A DNA stretch of 64,000 nt, taken from the NCBI GenBank assembly GCA_017475485.1, contig JAFVFO010000038.1, forward strand, positions 38,206-102,205. Reading direction: 5' to 3'. The position numbers and the translations under genes are program-made. This document shows, piece by piece, positions 1 through 8,037 of the stretch. The stretch comes from Candidatus Gastranaerophilales bacterium. Its GTDB lineage: Bacteria; Cyanobacteriota; Vampirovibrionia; Gastranaerophilales; Gastranaerophilaceae. Position 1 is the stretch's first letter. Each line of letters begins with the position of its first letter. The notes under the pieces were generated by a model. The model made no database searches, had not been told where the DNA came from, and saw only the letters and a program-made list of their open reading frames with translations.

Positions 1-1
1 C

Positions 2-133
2 ATGCTGTCTTTAAGACAGGATGATAAAATAAATTTCATAAGTGCAAAAACAATGAGCAACTTAGAATTATATTTGGAAGAATTATATGATACGAAAGAA
101 TATTTTGAGGCGGTAAAAATATGGAAATCTTAA
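2..133 (+). CDS. 3' end of an unidentified gene
   Basis: An open frame enters from the left edge and ends at TAA 131-133, giving at least 43 residues that finish with [11 protein letters not shown]. Its last 13 bases overlap the start of the following cytidylyltransferase gene, which suggests translational coupling in one operon. The visible tail is rich in acidic and aromatic residues and holds no motif I can place. From its neighbour it could belong to nonulosonic (sialic-type) acid synthesis or sugar transfer, but that is only context. Confidence 0.6.
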   Translation: MLSLRQDDKINFISAKTMSNLELYLEELYDTKEYFEAVKIWKS

Positions 134-822
134 GCATTATTCCGGCCAGAGGCGGGTCAAAAGGAATACCAAGAAAGAATTTAAAGCCAATTTTAGATAA
201 ACCACTTGTTGCTTATACTATTGAAGCATCATTAAAATCTAAATTTATTACAAAAACAATTGTTTCATCTGAAGATGATGAAATCTTAGAGGTTTCAAAA
301 AATTATGGCGCACAAATAATAAAGCGTCCGGATGAATTAGCTCAAGATGTTACAAAAACAGCACCCGTTATGCTTCAAGTATTAAATGAACTTGAAAAAA
401 CAGGCTACAAGGCAGATTATGTTGTATTATTGCAACCCACATGCCCGTTAAGAGATGAAAACTACATAGATAATGCTTTCAAATATTACTTTGAAAAATT
501 ACACGAAGGATATGACAGCTGTTTTAGTGCATTTTCAATCGGCTACACCCATGCAAAATGGCGTATATTACACGATAATAAATTAGAATCGCTTTATGAT
601 TTCAGAATTAGACCAAGAAGGCAGGAAACACAGCAGCACTATTCGATGATTTGTGAAAATGGCGCATTTTACGCACTCCCTTGGGATACACTTAAGGAAG
701 TAAAAGATTTTATAGGGTATAATCCAACAGCCTATATTACTCCAAGAGTAATAGATATAGATACAATTGAAGATTTTAAAAAAGTCGAAGAAATTATAAA
801 TGCTAAAAAAACTTCTGCTTAA
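121..822 (+). CDS. neuA: acylneuraminate cytidylyltransferase (CMP-sialic acid synthetase type)
   Basis: This enzyme family activates a nonulosonic acid (sialic, legionaminic or pseudaminic acid) by transferring CMP from CTP in the cytoplasm, ready for a glycosyltransferase. The N-terminal nucleotide-binding signature [15 protein letters not shown] lies at residues 6-20 and the LLQPTCPLR segment at about 103-111, both diagnostic. The length of 233 residues is normal for the family. The start overlaps the end of the upstream gene by 13 bp and the end overlaps yidD by 23 bp. The exact sugar cannot be read from the sequence. Flagellar genes begin 2 kb downstream, so flagellin or surface glycan decoration is a reasonable inference. 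Confidence 0.9.
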   Translation: MEILSIIPARGGSKGIPRKNLKPILDKPLVAYTIEASLKSKFITKTIVSSEDDEILEVSKNYGAQIIKRPDELAQDVTKTAPVMLQVLNELEKTGYKADYVVLLQPTCPLRDENYIDNAFKYYFEKLHEGYDSCFSAFSIGYTHAKWRILHDNKLESLYDFRIRPRRQETQQHYSMICENGAFYALPWDTLKEVKDFIGYNPTAYITPRVIDIDTIEDFKKVEEIINAKKTSA

Positions 823-1024
823 ATTAATTTCAATATACAGATTTTTTTCAAAGTTCACACCTGCATGCTGCAGGTATGAGCCGACTTGCTCTATGTATAT
901 GTATCAAGCTATTGAAAAATTCGGCACAACAAAGGGGATTTACCTTGGAATAAAAAGAATTCTAAGATGCCACCCTTGGGGTAAAAGCGGGTATGACCCC
1001 GTTCCTGATACTTTTAAATGGTAA
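800..1024 (+). CDS. yidD: membrane protein insertion efficiency factor YidD
   Basis: This 74-residue protein belongs to the YidD family, which sits at the inner face of the membrane and assists YidC-dependent insertion. The hallmark CRYEPTCS motif is near residues 24-31 and the [17 protein letters not shown] segment near 51-67, both family-defining. Its start lies inside the end of the cytidylyltransferase gene, so it is probably translated by coupling. Usually yidD is found with rnpA, rpmH and yidC; here it is detached from them. Its stop codon touches that of the convergent TPR gene. Confidence 0.93.
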   Translation: MLKKLLLKLISIYRFFSKFTPACCRYEPTCSMYMYQAIEKFGTTKGIYLGIKRILRCHPWGKSGYDPVPDTFKW

Positions 1025-2692
1025 TCAGCGCGATAATTTTAAAATTTGCTCACTTCTTTTTAATTGATTTTTATATAATTGAACTTTTTTCTCATCACCG
1101 AGCGCCACAGCGATATCATAGGCCTGCTTTTTATAATTTATTTCATCTTGATTTAATTCAATTGCTTCTTTTGAATATAAAAGAGCACTGTCAAATTCTT
1201 TAAGCCCCTGATAGCTTCTTGCCATTTGATTGTAATATTTTGCAATTGAAGGATTTAACTTAATTGCCTCATATATTGAATCTTTAGCTTCCTGATATTT
1301 TTCCGTATCATTCAAAATTAAGCCTTTAAAATAGTAGCTTTCTGAATTCTTATTATCTAATTCAATACATTTTGAAATAGAATCAAGTGCCTTATCATAT
1401 TCCTTTAAACGATAATATACGCGGGTTTGGGAATTATAAATGCAAGCATAGTTAGGGTATTTTTCCCTGACATCATTAATCAGTTCGAGCGCTTCATCAT
1501 ATCTTTTTTCATCTATTAATAAATCTATTATTTCCAGTTTATAATAATTTGATTGCGGATATAATTCCAATGCACGTTTAAGCATTTCAATCGCATTTTT
1601 ATATAATTTTAATTCTTTATAAACTATTGCAAGACTATCCAGTAAAAACGGATTATCACTTTGTGTTTCAAGGTATTTTTCAAGAGTGGATTTAGCACCC
1701 GAGAGGTTAAACTTTTTAAGGTTTATTGCCTGAATTAGAATTTGTGCATTTGTATAATACTCAGATTTTTCATCAACCGTTCCAAGGTTCAATAACGCCT
1801 TAGAAAGCTCATTTTGTTTAATTAAAATCCAGCCTGAAAGAAAATACTTTTCATCAAGATTAGTTTTATCTTCTTTAATTAAAGAATAATTAATTGATTT
1901 TTTAAGAGCATTCAATGCCTCGTCAAACCTTGAATTGTCAATGTATGCTTTTGCTAAAGCAAGATAAAAATCATGAGTATCGTTATCGTTTTTAATCGCG
2001 TTTAAAAATAAATCTATTGCGCGGGAATAGTTTTGTTTTCCTGCTTCAATAACCCCTATATAATATAAAGCCATGGGATTATTTTCATCAACATTTAAAC
2101 AATATTTAATAACTTCGTCATAATTTCCGCGTTTAAATTCAATTTCCGCCATGTCAATGTTGGCGGGTTCGTTGGTTTCATCAAGCTGTACAATTCTTTT
2201 CAGCAAAAGTTCTCTTTTATTTTCATCGCTTATTGTCGAGATTAAATACAAAACATCCGCATCAAGTTTGATATTTTCATCTAAAGTGTTGAACAATGCA
2301 AGTGCGTCTTGTTTTTTATCCGATTTGATTAATGCATCAAAATAACAATGACATGAAACAGGGTTTTTGTCATGCTCAAACATATCTTGCGCAACCTTCA
2401 GTGCACGCGAAATTTGGTTTTGTTTGCAATATATTTCATAACACATTTGAAGGCTGAAAGTATGATTAGGATTAATCGCCAGTGCTCTTGAAAATTCTTC
2501 AAGCGCTCTTTCGTAATTCTTTAGCATGAAGTGCATTTCGCCGATTTGAGATAACAGTTCAACATTATCCTGATTATAATCGTCGTACTCAAGCGCTTTG
2601 TAGAGCATAACAAGTGCTTCTTTATATTGTTTTGTGTGCTTTAATTCAAATGACTTTTTAATAAGTTCAATTTTTTCTATATTTTCATCCAT
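1025..2692 (-). CDS. large tetratricopeptide-repeat protein
   Basis: The 555-residue product is built almost entirely of about 34-residue helical TPR units, seen as recurring patterns such as YDDYNQDNVELLSQIG, ALEEFSRALAINPNH and ALDSISKCIELDNKN along the whole chain. No signal peptide, membrane segment or catalytic domain is visible, so it is probably a cytoplasmic scaffold or adaptor. The start ATG is at 2690-2692. The flagellar rod operon diverges from it across 155 bp, but a flagellar role is not demonstrated. The TGA stop abuts the yidD stop with no gap. Confidence 0.85.
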   Translation of the reverse strand: MDENIEKIELIKKSFELKHTKQYKEALVMLYKALEYDDYNQDNVELLSQIGEMHFMLKNYERALEEFSRALAINPNHTFSLQMCYEIYCKQNQISRALKVAQDMFEHDKNPVSCHCYFDALIKSDKKQDALALFNTLDENIKLDADVLYLISTISDENKRELLLKRIVQLDETNEPANIDMAEIEFKRGNYDEVIKYCLNVDENNPMALYYIGVIEAGKQNYSRAIDLFLNAIKNDNDTHDFYLALAKAYIDNSRFDEALNALKKSINYSLIKEDKTNLDEKYFLSGWILIKQNELSKALLNLGTVDEKSEYYTNAQILIQAINLKKFNLSGAKSTLEKYLETQSDNPFLLDSLAIVYKELKLYKNAIEMLKRALELYPQSNYYKLEIIDLLIDEKRYDEALELINDVREKYPNYACIYNSQTRVYYRLKEYDKALDSISKCIELDNKNSESYYFKGLILNDTEKYQEAKDSIYEAIKLNPSIAKYYNQMARSYQGLKEFDSALLYSKEAIELNQDEINYKKQAYDIAVALGDEKKVQLYKNQLKRSEQILKLSR

Positions 2693-2794
2693 GGCAATAT
2701 TATATTTTATTTTGAAACTTTATTCAATAATTATTTGACTTTTAAAATAAAAACCTTAAAACTAATTCAGATGTTGTATTTTATTTTTTTTTAC

Positions 2795-2821
2795 TAAAAA
2801 AAGTAAAAATACGGCCGTTAG
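2795..2821 (+). promoter_or_regulatory. sigma28 (FliA/SigD)-like promoter for the flagellar rod operon
   Basis: The element reads TAAAAAAA at 2795-2802, an 11-base spacer, then GCCGTTAG at 2814-2821. This compares with the flagellar sigma28 consensus TAAAGTTT-N11-GCCGATAA. The -10 octamer matches 6 of 8 and the TAAA core of the -35 is intact with exact spacing. It lies 26 bp upstream of the first flagellar gene, with a ribosome-binding site AAGGGG at about 2831-2836. No fliA gene is in the window, so this rests on sequence match alone. Confidence 0.55.
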
Positions 2822-2847
2822 ACCTTAAAAAAGGGGTTATAGACACT

Positions 2848-3549
2848 ATGAAACCAATTGCCGGAGCAATAAATTTTGAAGGCGGCGGGATTGCCCAATC
2901 AATTAACGCAATGCAGCTGGAAATGAATATCATGGGGATATTCTCGGAAAATGTATTGGGTTTTGATAAAGTAGGCTATCAAAAAAAAGAGGCTGTAATT
3001 TCTTCGTTTGCCGAATATATAGGCTCAAATGCACTTTCATATAATGTTGATAATCAGGTAGGCAGGCTTTCTATGACGGAAAGACCGCTTGATTTGGCAC
3101 TATCCGAAAAAGGATATTTTCAAGTGTTAAACAATGACGGCAGTATAGAATTAACCCGCGACGGCAGATTTAAGTTAAATAAAGACGGAGAATTGTTAAC
3201 GCAAACCGATCAAAAGGTTCTTTCTTCAGGCGGTGCACCAATTGTGTTTCCGCGAGTTCCCGAAAAATTGGAATCAATTAAAATCGGACTTGACGGCAAA
3301 ATAGGCATTTTTGATGATGAAACACGCGGTTTAGTCCCTGCAGGTACAATCGGCGTTGTATCAGATGACGGCACATTGGTCAGTGAAAACTGCGTAAGAC
3401 AAGGATATGTTGAAAATTCAAACGTGGCCTTAGAAAAAGAATATATTGAAATGTCAAATTACAAAAGAAGTTTTGAAATGAATGCAAGAATGTTTCGTCT
3501 GCAAAATTCAAGATTATCAAATGCAATACAAACATTAGGCAGAGTATAG
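2848..3549 (+). CDS. flagellar basal-body rod protein, FlgF/FlgG family
   Basis: This 233-residue protein belongs to the flagellar axial family that forms the rod. It shows the N-terminal helix with a GYQKKEA segment in place of the usual NTxGYK, the central region with DLALSEKGYFQVLNNDGSIELTRDGRFKLNKDG typical of FlgF/FlgG (residues roughly 80-115), and the C-terminal VENSNVALEKEYIEMSNYKR helix. It is exported by the flagellar type III system and so has no signal peptide. It is followed after 7 bp by a second FlgG-type gene. Which of the two is distal rod FlgG and which is FlgF cannot be settled by eye. Confidence 0.85.
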   Translation: MKPIAGAINFEGGGIAQSINAMQLEMNIMGIFSENVLGFDKVGYQKKEAVISSFAEYIGSNALSYNVDNQVGRLSMTERPLDLALSEKGYFQVLNNDGSIELTRDGRFKLNKDGELLTQTDQKVLSSGGAPIVFPRVPEKLESIKIGLDGKIGIFDDETRGLVPAGTIGVVSDDGTLVSENCVRQGYVENSNVALEKEYIEMSNYKRSFEMNARMFRLQNSRLSNAIQTLGRV

Positions 3550-3556
3550 GTAAAAT

Positions 3557-4273
3557 ATGAGTTATAATTTACAAGGAATAGTCAGAAAAGCGTCAACTAA
3601 TTTAGCAGTAGAATTTGACAGATTAGCTTACGCCACACAAAACATTGCAAACGCCAACACCAATGGCTATAAAACGGTACGATTTGAAGATATTATAGAC
3701 GCAGACGGCTCTGTCCATGGGGTTGAACGTACCGATACAAAAACGGGAGAATATGTACAAACCAATAACCCGCTTGATGTAGCACTAACCGGTGCCGGAT
3801 ATATACCTGTTACAACCCTTCAAGGCGAAATAAGATATACGCGTGACGGTGCTTTTACCGTAAATAAAGACGGTATGCTTGTTACAAAAGTAGGCGATTT
3901 GGTAGGCTCAGGTATATATATAGACGGCGCTGCAGTAAAAACGGAAATTCGCCCCAATGGCGATGTTTATACATATAAGAGCTTATTGGAAGAACCCGAT
4001 TATGCGGGAACCATTCCTCTGGTACAGTTTACAAATCCCGAAGCCTTAAAAGATGTGGGCGGAAATGAATTTGTTGCGACAGAAAATTCCGGAAAAATGA
4101 AACTTGTTGAAGACCATAACTATATAAAACAATACGGGCTTGAACATTCAAATATAGATATGATTTCGGAAGTCTATATGGTTTCAAGAATTAATGCTTC
4201 CATTATTGCTTCAAGTTCTTTAATGAGGTCAATTAATCAAATGTATCAAACAATGCTTGATAATATGTCATAG
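3557..4273 (+). CDS. flgG: flagellar rod protein, FlgG/FlgF family
   Basis: A second axial protein, of 238 residues. The N-terminal rod motif is well preserved as YATQNIANANTNGYKTVRFED (residues about 25-45, family consensus ANNIANxNTxGYK). It also has the LDVALTGAGYIPV and RYTRDGAFTVNKDGMLVT segments and a C-terminal helix with HSNIDMISEVYMVSRINAS. This copy is closer to classical FlgG than its upstream neighbour. It sits 7 bp after that gene and 18 bp before flgB in a four-gene operon. FlgG forms the distal rod that crosses the periplasm. Confidence 0.85.
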   Translation: MSYNLQGIVRKASTNLAVEFDRLAYATQNIANANTNGYKTVRFEDIIDADGSVHGVERTDTKTGEYVQTNNPLDVALTGAGYIPVTTLQGEIRYTRDGAFTVNKDGMLVTKVGDLVGSGIYIDGAAVKTEIRPNGDVYTYKSLLEEPDYAGTIPLVQFTNPEALKDVGGNEFVATENSGKMKLVEDHNYIKQYGLEHSNIDMISEVYMVSRINASIIASSSLMRSINQMYQTMLDNMS

Positions 4274-4291
4274 AATTAAAAGGATAAAAAA

Positions 4292-4651
4292 ATGGGTTTA
4301 CTGCCTACTCAATTATTAAATAAACCGCAAAAAATATTATCGCTGGTATCAGCCCGACAAGAAGCTCTTGCGGATAATATTGCCAATATGCACACAGTCG
4401 GTTATAAAAGAAAAGATGTTGATTTTTCTCAATACCTAAACTCAGGTACATCTTCAAATATGGAAGTACAGCTGATAGATAAATTCGGCTCCAGTCCTAT
4501 TTCATCTTCAGCAAGTAATGAAAAACTAAGTGCAGAAGACGAATTAGCACTTATGCAGCAGAACTATTTGTACTATACGGTTGCCGCAAGGGAATTATCA
4601 AGCACTATTACACAAATTAAAACAGCGCTGAATGTTTCGGCTAACGGATAA
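4292..4651 (+). CDS. flgB: flagellar proximal rod protein FlgB
   Basis: The 119-residue product has the short form and order of FlgB. An N-terminal helix contains ALADNIANMHTVGYKRKDVDF at about residues 30-50, followed by a brief variable middle. The C-terminal helix has EDELALMQQNYLYYTVAARE, which in FlgB precedes the final coiled segment. It is a proximal rod subunit next to the MS ring. It is preceded by AAAAGGA at about 4278-4284 and followed by flgC after 12 bp. Confidence 0.88.
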   Translation: MGLLPTQLLNKPQKILSLVSARQEALADNIANMHTVGYKRKDVDFSQYLNSGTSSNMEVQLIDKFGSSPISSSASNEKLSAEDELALMQQNYLYYTVAARELSSTITQIKTALNVSANG

Positions 4652-4663
4652 AGGAATTAAATT

Positions 4664-5095
4664 ATGGGTTTAATGAACGCATTTAATATAGGCTGTCAGG
4701 GCTTAATGGTACATTCTAAAAGGGTTGAGCTTGCCGCTAAAAATATTGCAAATATGGACACCCCCAACTACACAAGAAAAATCCCTATTATTTCATCTAA
4801 TGAAAATCAAAGTTTTGCTACTGTATTGTCATCCATGGGGGCAGGCGCATTGGCAGGTTCAGGCCTTGGCGGTGTTAATTTTGACGGCGTTATCGAAGAC
4901 CCTACTCCGGGGGCTAAAATATACAAGCCCGGTCATCCTGACGCAGATGAATTCGGATACATCAGAACATCTAATACAAATGCAATGATAGATTACGCTG
5001 ACGCAACAATGGCACAACGCGCCTACGAAGCGTCTTTAGGTGTAATGTCAATTGCAAAATCAATGGCAACAAGCGCACTTGAAATAGGCAGGTAA
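4664..5095 (+). CDS. flgC: flagellar proximal rod protein FlgC
   Basis: This 143-residue protein shows the FlgC pattern: an N-terminal helix with VELAAKNIANMDTPNYTRK (residues about 24-42), the characteristic KIYKPGHPDADEFGYIRTSN segment in the second half, and a C-terminal DYADATMAQRAYEASLGVM helix. It is a proximal rod subunit. The usual next gene, fliE, is absent here; the operon ends and its TAA directly abuts the stop of the convergent dnaB, forming TAATTA. Confidence 0.92.
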   Translation: MGLMNAFNIGCQGLMVHSKRVELAAKNIANMDTPNYTRKIPIISSNENQSFATVLSSMGAGALAGSGLGGVNFDGVIEDPTPGAKIYKPGHPDADEFGYIRTSNTNAMIDYADATMAQRAYEASLGVMSIAKSMATSALEIGR

Positions 5096-6463
5096 TTAAC
5101 TTTCTAAGACAGGCTTCATCTTGTTTTTGAATTTTGTAATTGCACCGAAGAACAATAAATCAACACTTCCGACAGGGCCGTTACGTTGTTTTGCAATTAC
5201 GATTTGTGCTTTATTTTTTAATTCGGGATTTTCCTTGTCGTAGTATTCTTCCCTGTGCACAAACATTACAACATCAGCGTCTTGTTCGATTGCACCGGAT
5301 TCCCTTAAGTCTGAAAGCATGGGAACTTTTGATGTTCTTTCTTCAACCTTACGGGATAATTGAGATAGTGCAATAACGGGTACGGATAATTCACGCGCCA
5401 AAGATTTTAAACCTCTTGAAATGCTTGAAATAGCTTGAAAACGGTCTTGGGTTGACTTATCTTCAATTAATTGAAGATAGTCTATTATTATTATTCCTAA
5501 ATCAGGATATTTTGTTTTAATTCTTCTGGCTTTTGCACGAATATCAGACAATGTAACACCTGATGAATCATCAATCAAAATTGGTGCTTCATGGAGTTTA
5601 TTCATAACATCTGCAATTTTTTCCCATTCGGGGGCATTTAATTCACCCGTTCTTGCACGTTGAGCGTCAATTTCAGCTTCGGAACAAAGAATTCTTTGGG
5701 TTAAACTTGTAGCAGACATTTCAAGAGAAAATATTAAAACAGGAACTTTTTGTTCTATTCCGATATTTTGGGCAATATTTAATGCGAACGCGGTTTTCCC
5801 CATTGAAGGACGAGCCGCTAAAATTATCAAATCCGATTTTTGAAAGCCTGCAAGCATGGCATCTAAGTCATAATAACCACTTGGAACACCGGTATAAGAA
5901 CCTTTATTATTGTATCTGTACTCAAGCTGTTCAACCGTTTCCATTAAAAGATTAGTAATTAATTGAACATCTTGAGAACTTTTTTGCTGTGCAATTTCAA
6001 ATAATGTTTTTTGCGCAATCTCAAGGCTTGTATTAGCGTCGGGATTTTTAAATGTTTCTTCAATAATCACCTGCCCCGCCGTAACAAGTTTTCTTTTTAT
6101 TGCATTTTCTTTTATGATTTCAGCGTAATATTCAATATTTGAAGATAAAACAGTATCAAGCCCTAATTCCCCTAAATATTCAACTCCGCCAATATCTTCA
6201 AGCTGATTGCGCGCGCTGAAATATTCAGCCAAAGAAAGTGCGTCAATCGGCTTATTTTGGTTATATAAATTAAAAGCAGCCTCATAAATAAGCCTATTTT
6301 GGGGAGAATAGAAATAATCTGTTTCCAGTATTTCAACAACTTTATTCATGCTGTCGGGATTAATCAAAATAGCCCCTAATACGGCTCCTTCCGCTTCTAA
6401 ATTATGGGGCGGAATATGTTTTACAATTTGATTTTGTTTTGTTGAGGGTGCTTTTATGGCCAT
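5096..6463 (-). CDS. dnaB: replicative DNA helicase DnaB
   Basis: This hexameric helicase unwinds DNA ahead of the replication fork and recruits primase. The N-terminal domain begins with the typical PPHNLEAEGAVLGAIL segment (residues about 18-33). The RecA-like domain has Walker A ARPSMGKTAFALN near residue 216, Walker B IIIIDYLQLI near 320, and the late LSQLSRKVEERTSKVP and SDLRESGAIEQDADVV motifs. The length of 455 residues is standard and no intein is present. The gene diverges from flagellin and ends directly against flgC. Confidence 0.97.
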   Translation of the reverse strand: MAIKAPSTKQNQIVKHIPPHNLEAEGAVLGAILINPDSMNKVVEILETDYFYSPQNRLIYEAAFNLYNQNKPIDALSLAEYFSARNQLEDIGGVEYLGELGLDTVLSSNIEYYAEIIKENAIKRKLVTAGQVIIEETFKNPDANTSLEIAQKTLFEIAQQKSSQDVQLITNLLMETVEQLEYRYNNKGSYTGVPSGYYDLDAMLAGFQKSDLIILAARPSMGKTAFALNIAQNIGIEQKVPVLIFSLEMSATSLTQRILCSEAEIDAQRARTGELNAPEWEKIADVMNKLHEAPILIDDSSGVTLSDIRAKARRIKTKYPDLGIIIIDYLQLIEDKSTQDRFQAISSISRGLKSLARELSVPVIALSQLSRKVEERTSKVPMLSDLRESGAIEQDADVVMFVHREEYYDKENPELKNKAQIVIAKQRNGPVGSVDLLFFGAITKFKNKMKPVLES

Positions 6464-6550
6464 AAATTCTCTTTTTCATCAAACCTTTTAAAAAATCATA
6501 TCATAAAATTATACTTTAGTTGTAAAAATTCCTTACCTTTTTATAATTCT

Positions 6551-6578
6551 TTTCAATTTGAAAAATAGCTAGTATAGA
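6551..6578 (+). promoter_or_regulatory. possible sigma70-type promoter upstream of flagellin
   Basis: TTTCAA at 6551-6556 and TATAGA at 6573-6578 are separated by 16 bases, about 85 bp before the flagellin ATG. A strong ribosome-binding site AAGGAG follows at 6651-6656. I could not find a convincing sigma28 element here, unlike in front of the rod operon. The -10 is a fair match and the -35 only partial, so this is a tentative call. Confidence 0.3.
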
Positions 6579-6663
6579 AGTGTGAAAGATGAGTATTGCC
6601 ACACATCTTATTTTACAGATAGATAGTTTACAACGGATTGTAAGAAAATAAAGGAGTATTGTC

Positions 6664-7578
6664 ATGTCAGTTACAATTAACACAAACGTGGATTCACTAA
6701 AAATCCAAGGAAATTTAACATCTGCTACAAGCGGCTTAGCAAAAGCTATGCAGAGAATGTCTAACGGTATGAAAATTTCATCTGCAAAAGATGACGCTGC
6801 AGGCAGTGTAATTTCATCAAGAATGTTAGTTCAATTAGACGGTAATAAAATTTGCCAAAACAACATTCAAAATGCAAATTCATTAATGTCAACAGCAGAA
6901 GGCTATTTAGATGTAGTTTTAGATAACGTTACAAGAATTCGTGATTTGACTTTGGAAGTTAAAAACGGTACATATTCAAACGAAGAAGCTGCTGCTGTAC
7001 AACAAGAAGTCAAAGACAGATTGGCAGAAATAGACCGTGTATCAAATTCGGCTAAATTCTCTCAATTATATTTGTTTGAAGATGCAGCTCTTAAAGAACA
7101 CGGTATAACCTTCCAAGTAGGTCAAAATGCAGAACAAAAAGACGGAGAAGGAAAATACAAATCAGATAACATTATTGAAGGTAACAAAAAGATTTTCGAT
7201 AGTGTTAAATTCTCTGCTTTAACAAATATTACAGGCGGTTTTAACCTTGCCGATATCAAGAAAAAAGATAATGGTGATAACACCGTTACAACTAACTATA
7301 CAAGTTTAAATATGGCATTAGAAAAATTGGATAATGCTATTGATAACTTAACAGAAAGAAAATCATTAATCGGTTCAGCGCAAAGCCGTTTAGAATCAGC
7401 TCTTGATACACTAACAACTCAATACACTAACTTATCAAGCGCAAAATCAATCATAACAGATGCTGATATAGCGGAAGAAGCATCAGCATATACTCAAAAC
7501 CAAATACTACAGCAGGTAGCAACCTCATTATTAGCACAAGCTAACCAAGCACCTGCAGTTGCATTAAGTTTAATTTAG
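6664..7578 (+). CDS. fliC: flagellin
   Basis: This protein polymerises into the flagellar filament and is exported by the flagellar type III apparatus. The conserved N-terminal D0/D1 helices (INTNVDSLKIQGNL at residues 4-17, then LAKAMQRMSNGMKISSAKDD) and the C-terminal D1/D0 helices (ITDADIAEEASAYTQNQIL, ending LLAQANQAPAVALSLI) are both intact. At 304 residues it is a compact flagellin with a short, lysine- and aspartate-rich D2/D3 region near 160-225. Serine and threonine in that region could carry O-glycans if the upstream sialic-type pathway acts on it, which is inference. It is a single-gene unit with a strong ribosome-binding site and a strong terminator. Confidence 0.96.
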   Translation: MSVTINTNVDSLKIQGNLTSATSGLAKAMQRMSNGMKISSAKDDAAGSVISSRMLVQLDGNKICQNNIQNANSLMSTAEGYLDVVLDNVTRIRDLTLEVKNGTYSNEEAAAVQQEVKDRLAEIDRVSNSAKFSQLYLFEDAALKEHGITFQVGQNAEQKDGEGKYKSDNIIEGNKKIFDSVKFSALTNITGGFNLADIKKKDNGDNTVTTNYTSLNMALEKLDNAIDNLTERKSLIGSAQSRLESALDTLTTQYTNLSSAKSIITDADIAEEASAYTQNQILQQVATSLLAQANQAPAVALSLI

Positions 7579-7611
7579 TGTACAAAATCTAACTGGTGAT
7601 GGCAATACAGT

Positions 7612-7645
7612 GGGTCGAATTATTTATTAATTTGACCCTTTTTTT
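7612..7645 (+). terminator. Rho-independent terminator after flagellin
   Basis: A 10-bp stem, GGGTCGAATT (7612-7621) with AATTTGACCC (7629-7638), encloses a 7-base loop. It is followed at once by seven T residues (7639-7645). It sits 34 bp after the flagellin stop, exactly where an intrinsic terminator is expected. Confidence 0.88.
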
Positions 7646-7650
7646 ATATA

Positions 7651-7688
7651 AAGTTTGCGCAGTGTTTGGTATTTGCGTTGAGCAAATG
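7651..7688 (+). repeat. 38-bp direct repeat, copy 1, within a near-perfect hairpin
   Basis: The 38 bp starting AAGTTTGCGCAGTGTTTGG recur without a mismatch at 7788-7825. In this copy the repeat also forms half of a palindrome: the 15-base arm 7662-7676 pairs with 7682-7696 around a 5-base loop, with one G-T pair. The block does not look coding. It appears to be one unit of a dispersed or composite repeat. Confidence 0.85.
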
Positions 7689-7710
7689 CCAAACACGAAG
7701 ACATTTCTAA

Positions 7711-7785
7711 GCCGCCGTAGGATAATTGAGTGAAATTTGCGGCAGTGAAACGATAGCAAATTTTCACGAAATACCCACAGGCGGC
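7711..7785. repeat. nested inverted repeat between the two direct repeats
   Basis: GCCGCC at 7711-7716 can pair with GGCGGC at 7780-7785. Inside these, GTGAAATTTGC at 7730-7740 can pair with GCAAATTTTCAC at 7756-7767 with one bulge. Together with the flanking 38-bp repeats this makes a structured block of about 175 bp with extensive secondary-structure potential. Confidence 0.6.
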
Positions 7786-7787
7786 AA

Positions 7788-7825
7788 AAGTTTGCGCAGT
7801 GTTTGGTATTTGCGTTGAGCAAATG
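7788..7825 (+). repeat. 38-bp direct repeat, copy 2
   Basis: An exact second copy of the 38 bp at 7651-7688, offset by 137 bp. The right-hand palindrome arm found in copy 1 is degenerate here (GCAAATGGCAGG instead of GCAAATGCCAAAC), so only copy 1 keeps the full hairpin. Confidence 0.85.
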
Positions 7826-8037
7826 GCAGGCATTAAGGCATTAAGAAGATACCAGGATACTAAGGTATTAAGACGGTAAGAAAACAGTGCAAGGCATAAT
7901 ACCCATAACATTGTATATTGACATACATAAAAGCAAGGTGAAGATTTCTCTCTCCGTTCACTCTCTATTTTTTGCATTATGCCGTTTGAGCGTCAAAAAA
8001 GAGAGTGAACAATAAATTGAAATAAATAAATAATAAA
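7826..8037. other. non-coding remainder between the repeat block and pheS
   Basis: This stretch contains low-complexity iterations of AAGGCATTAAG and GGTATTAAGACGG type around 7828-7880, and an inverted pair GTTCACTCTC (7956-7965) / GAGAGTGAAC (8001-8010) extended by A/T pairing inside. Short frames on the minus strand run through it, but they overlap the repeats, lack ribosome-binding sites and have cysteine-rich, unprotein-like composition. I see no gene. Confidence 0.6.

Noticed and set aside
583-858. A 91-codon minus-strand frame across the end of neuA and the start of yidD.
   Set aside because: Both plus-strand genes there are clear families, and this frame has no family pattern or ribosome-binding site.
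6601-6660. A possible fold in the flagellin leader pairing TTATTTT near 6609 with AAAATAA before the ribosome-binding site.
   Set aside because: The pairing is only seven A/T bases with an imperfect continuation, too weak to claim a regulatory structure.
7589-7977. Two overlapping minus-strand reading frames of 77 and 116 codons in the flagellin-pheS gap.
   Set aside because: They run through the direct and inverted repeats, have Cys-rich composition, lack a ribosome-binding site and share a peptide only because the DNA repeats.
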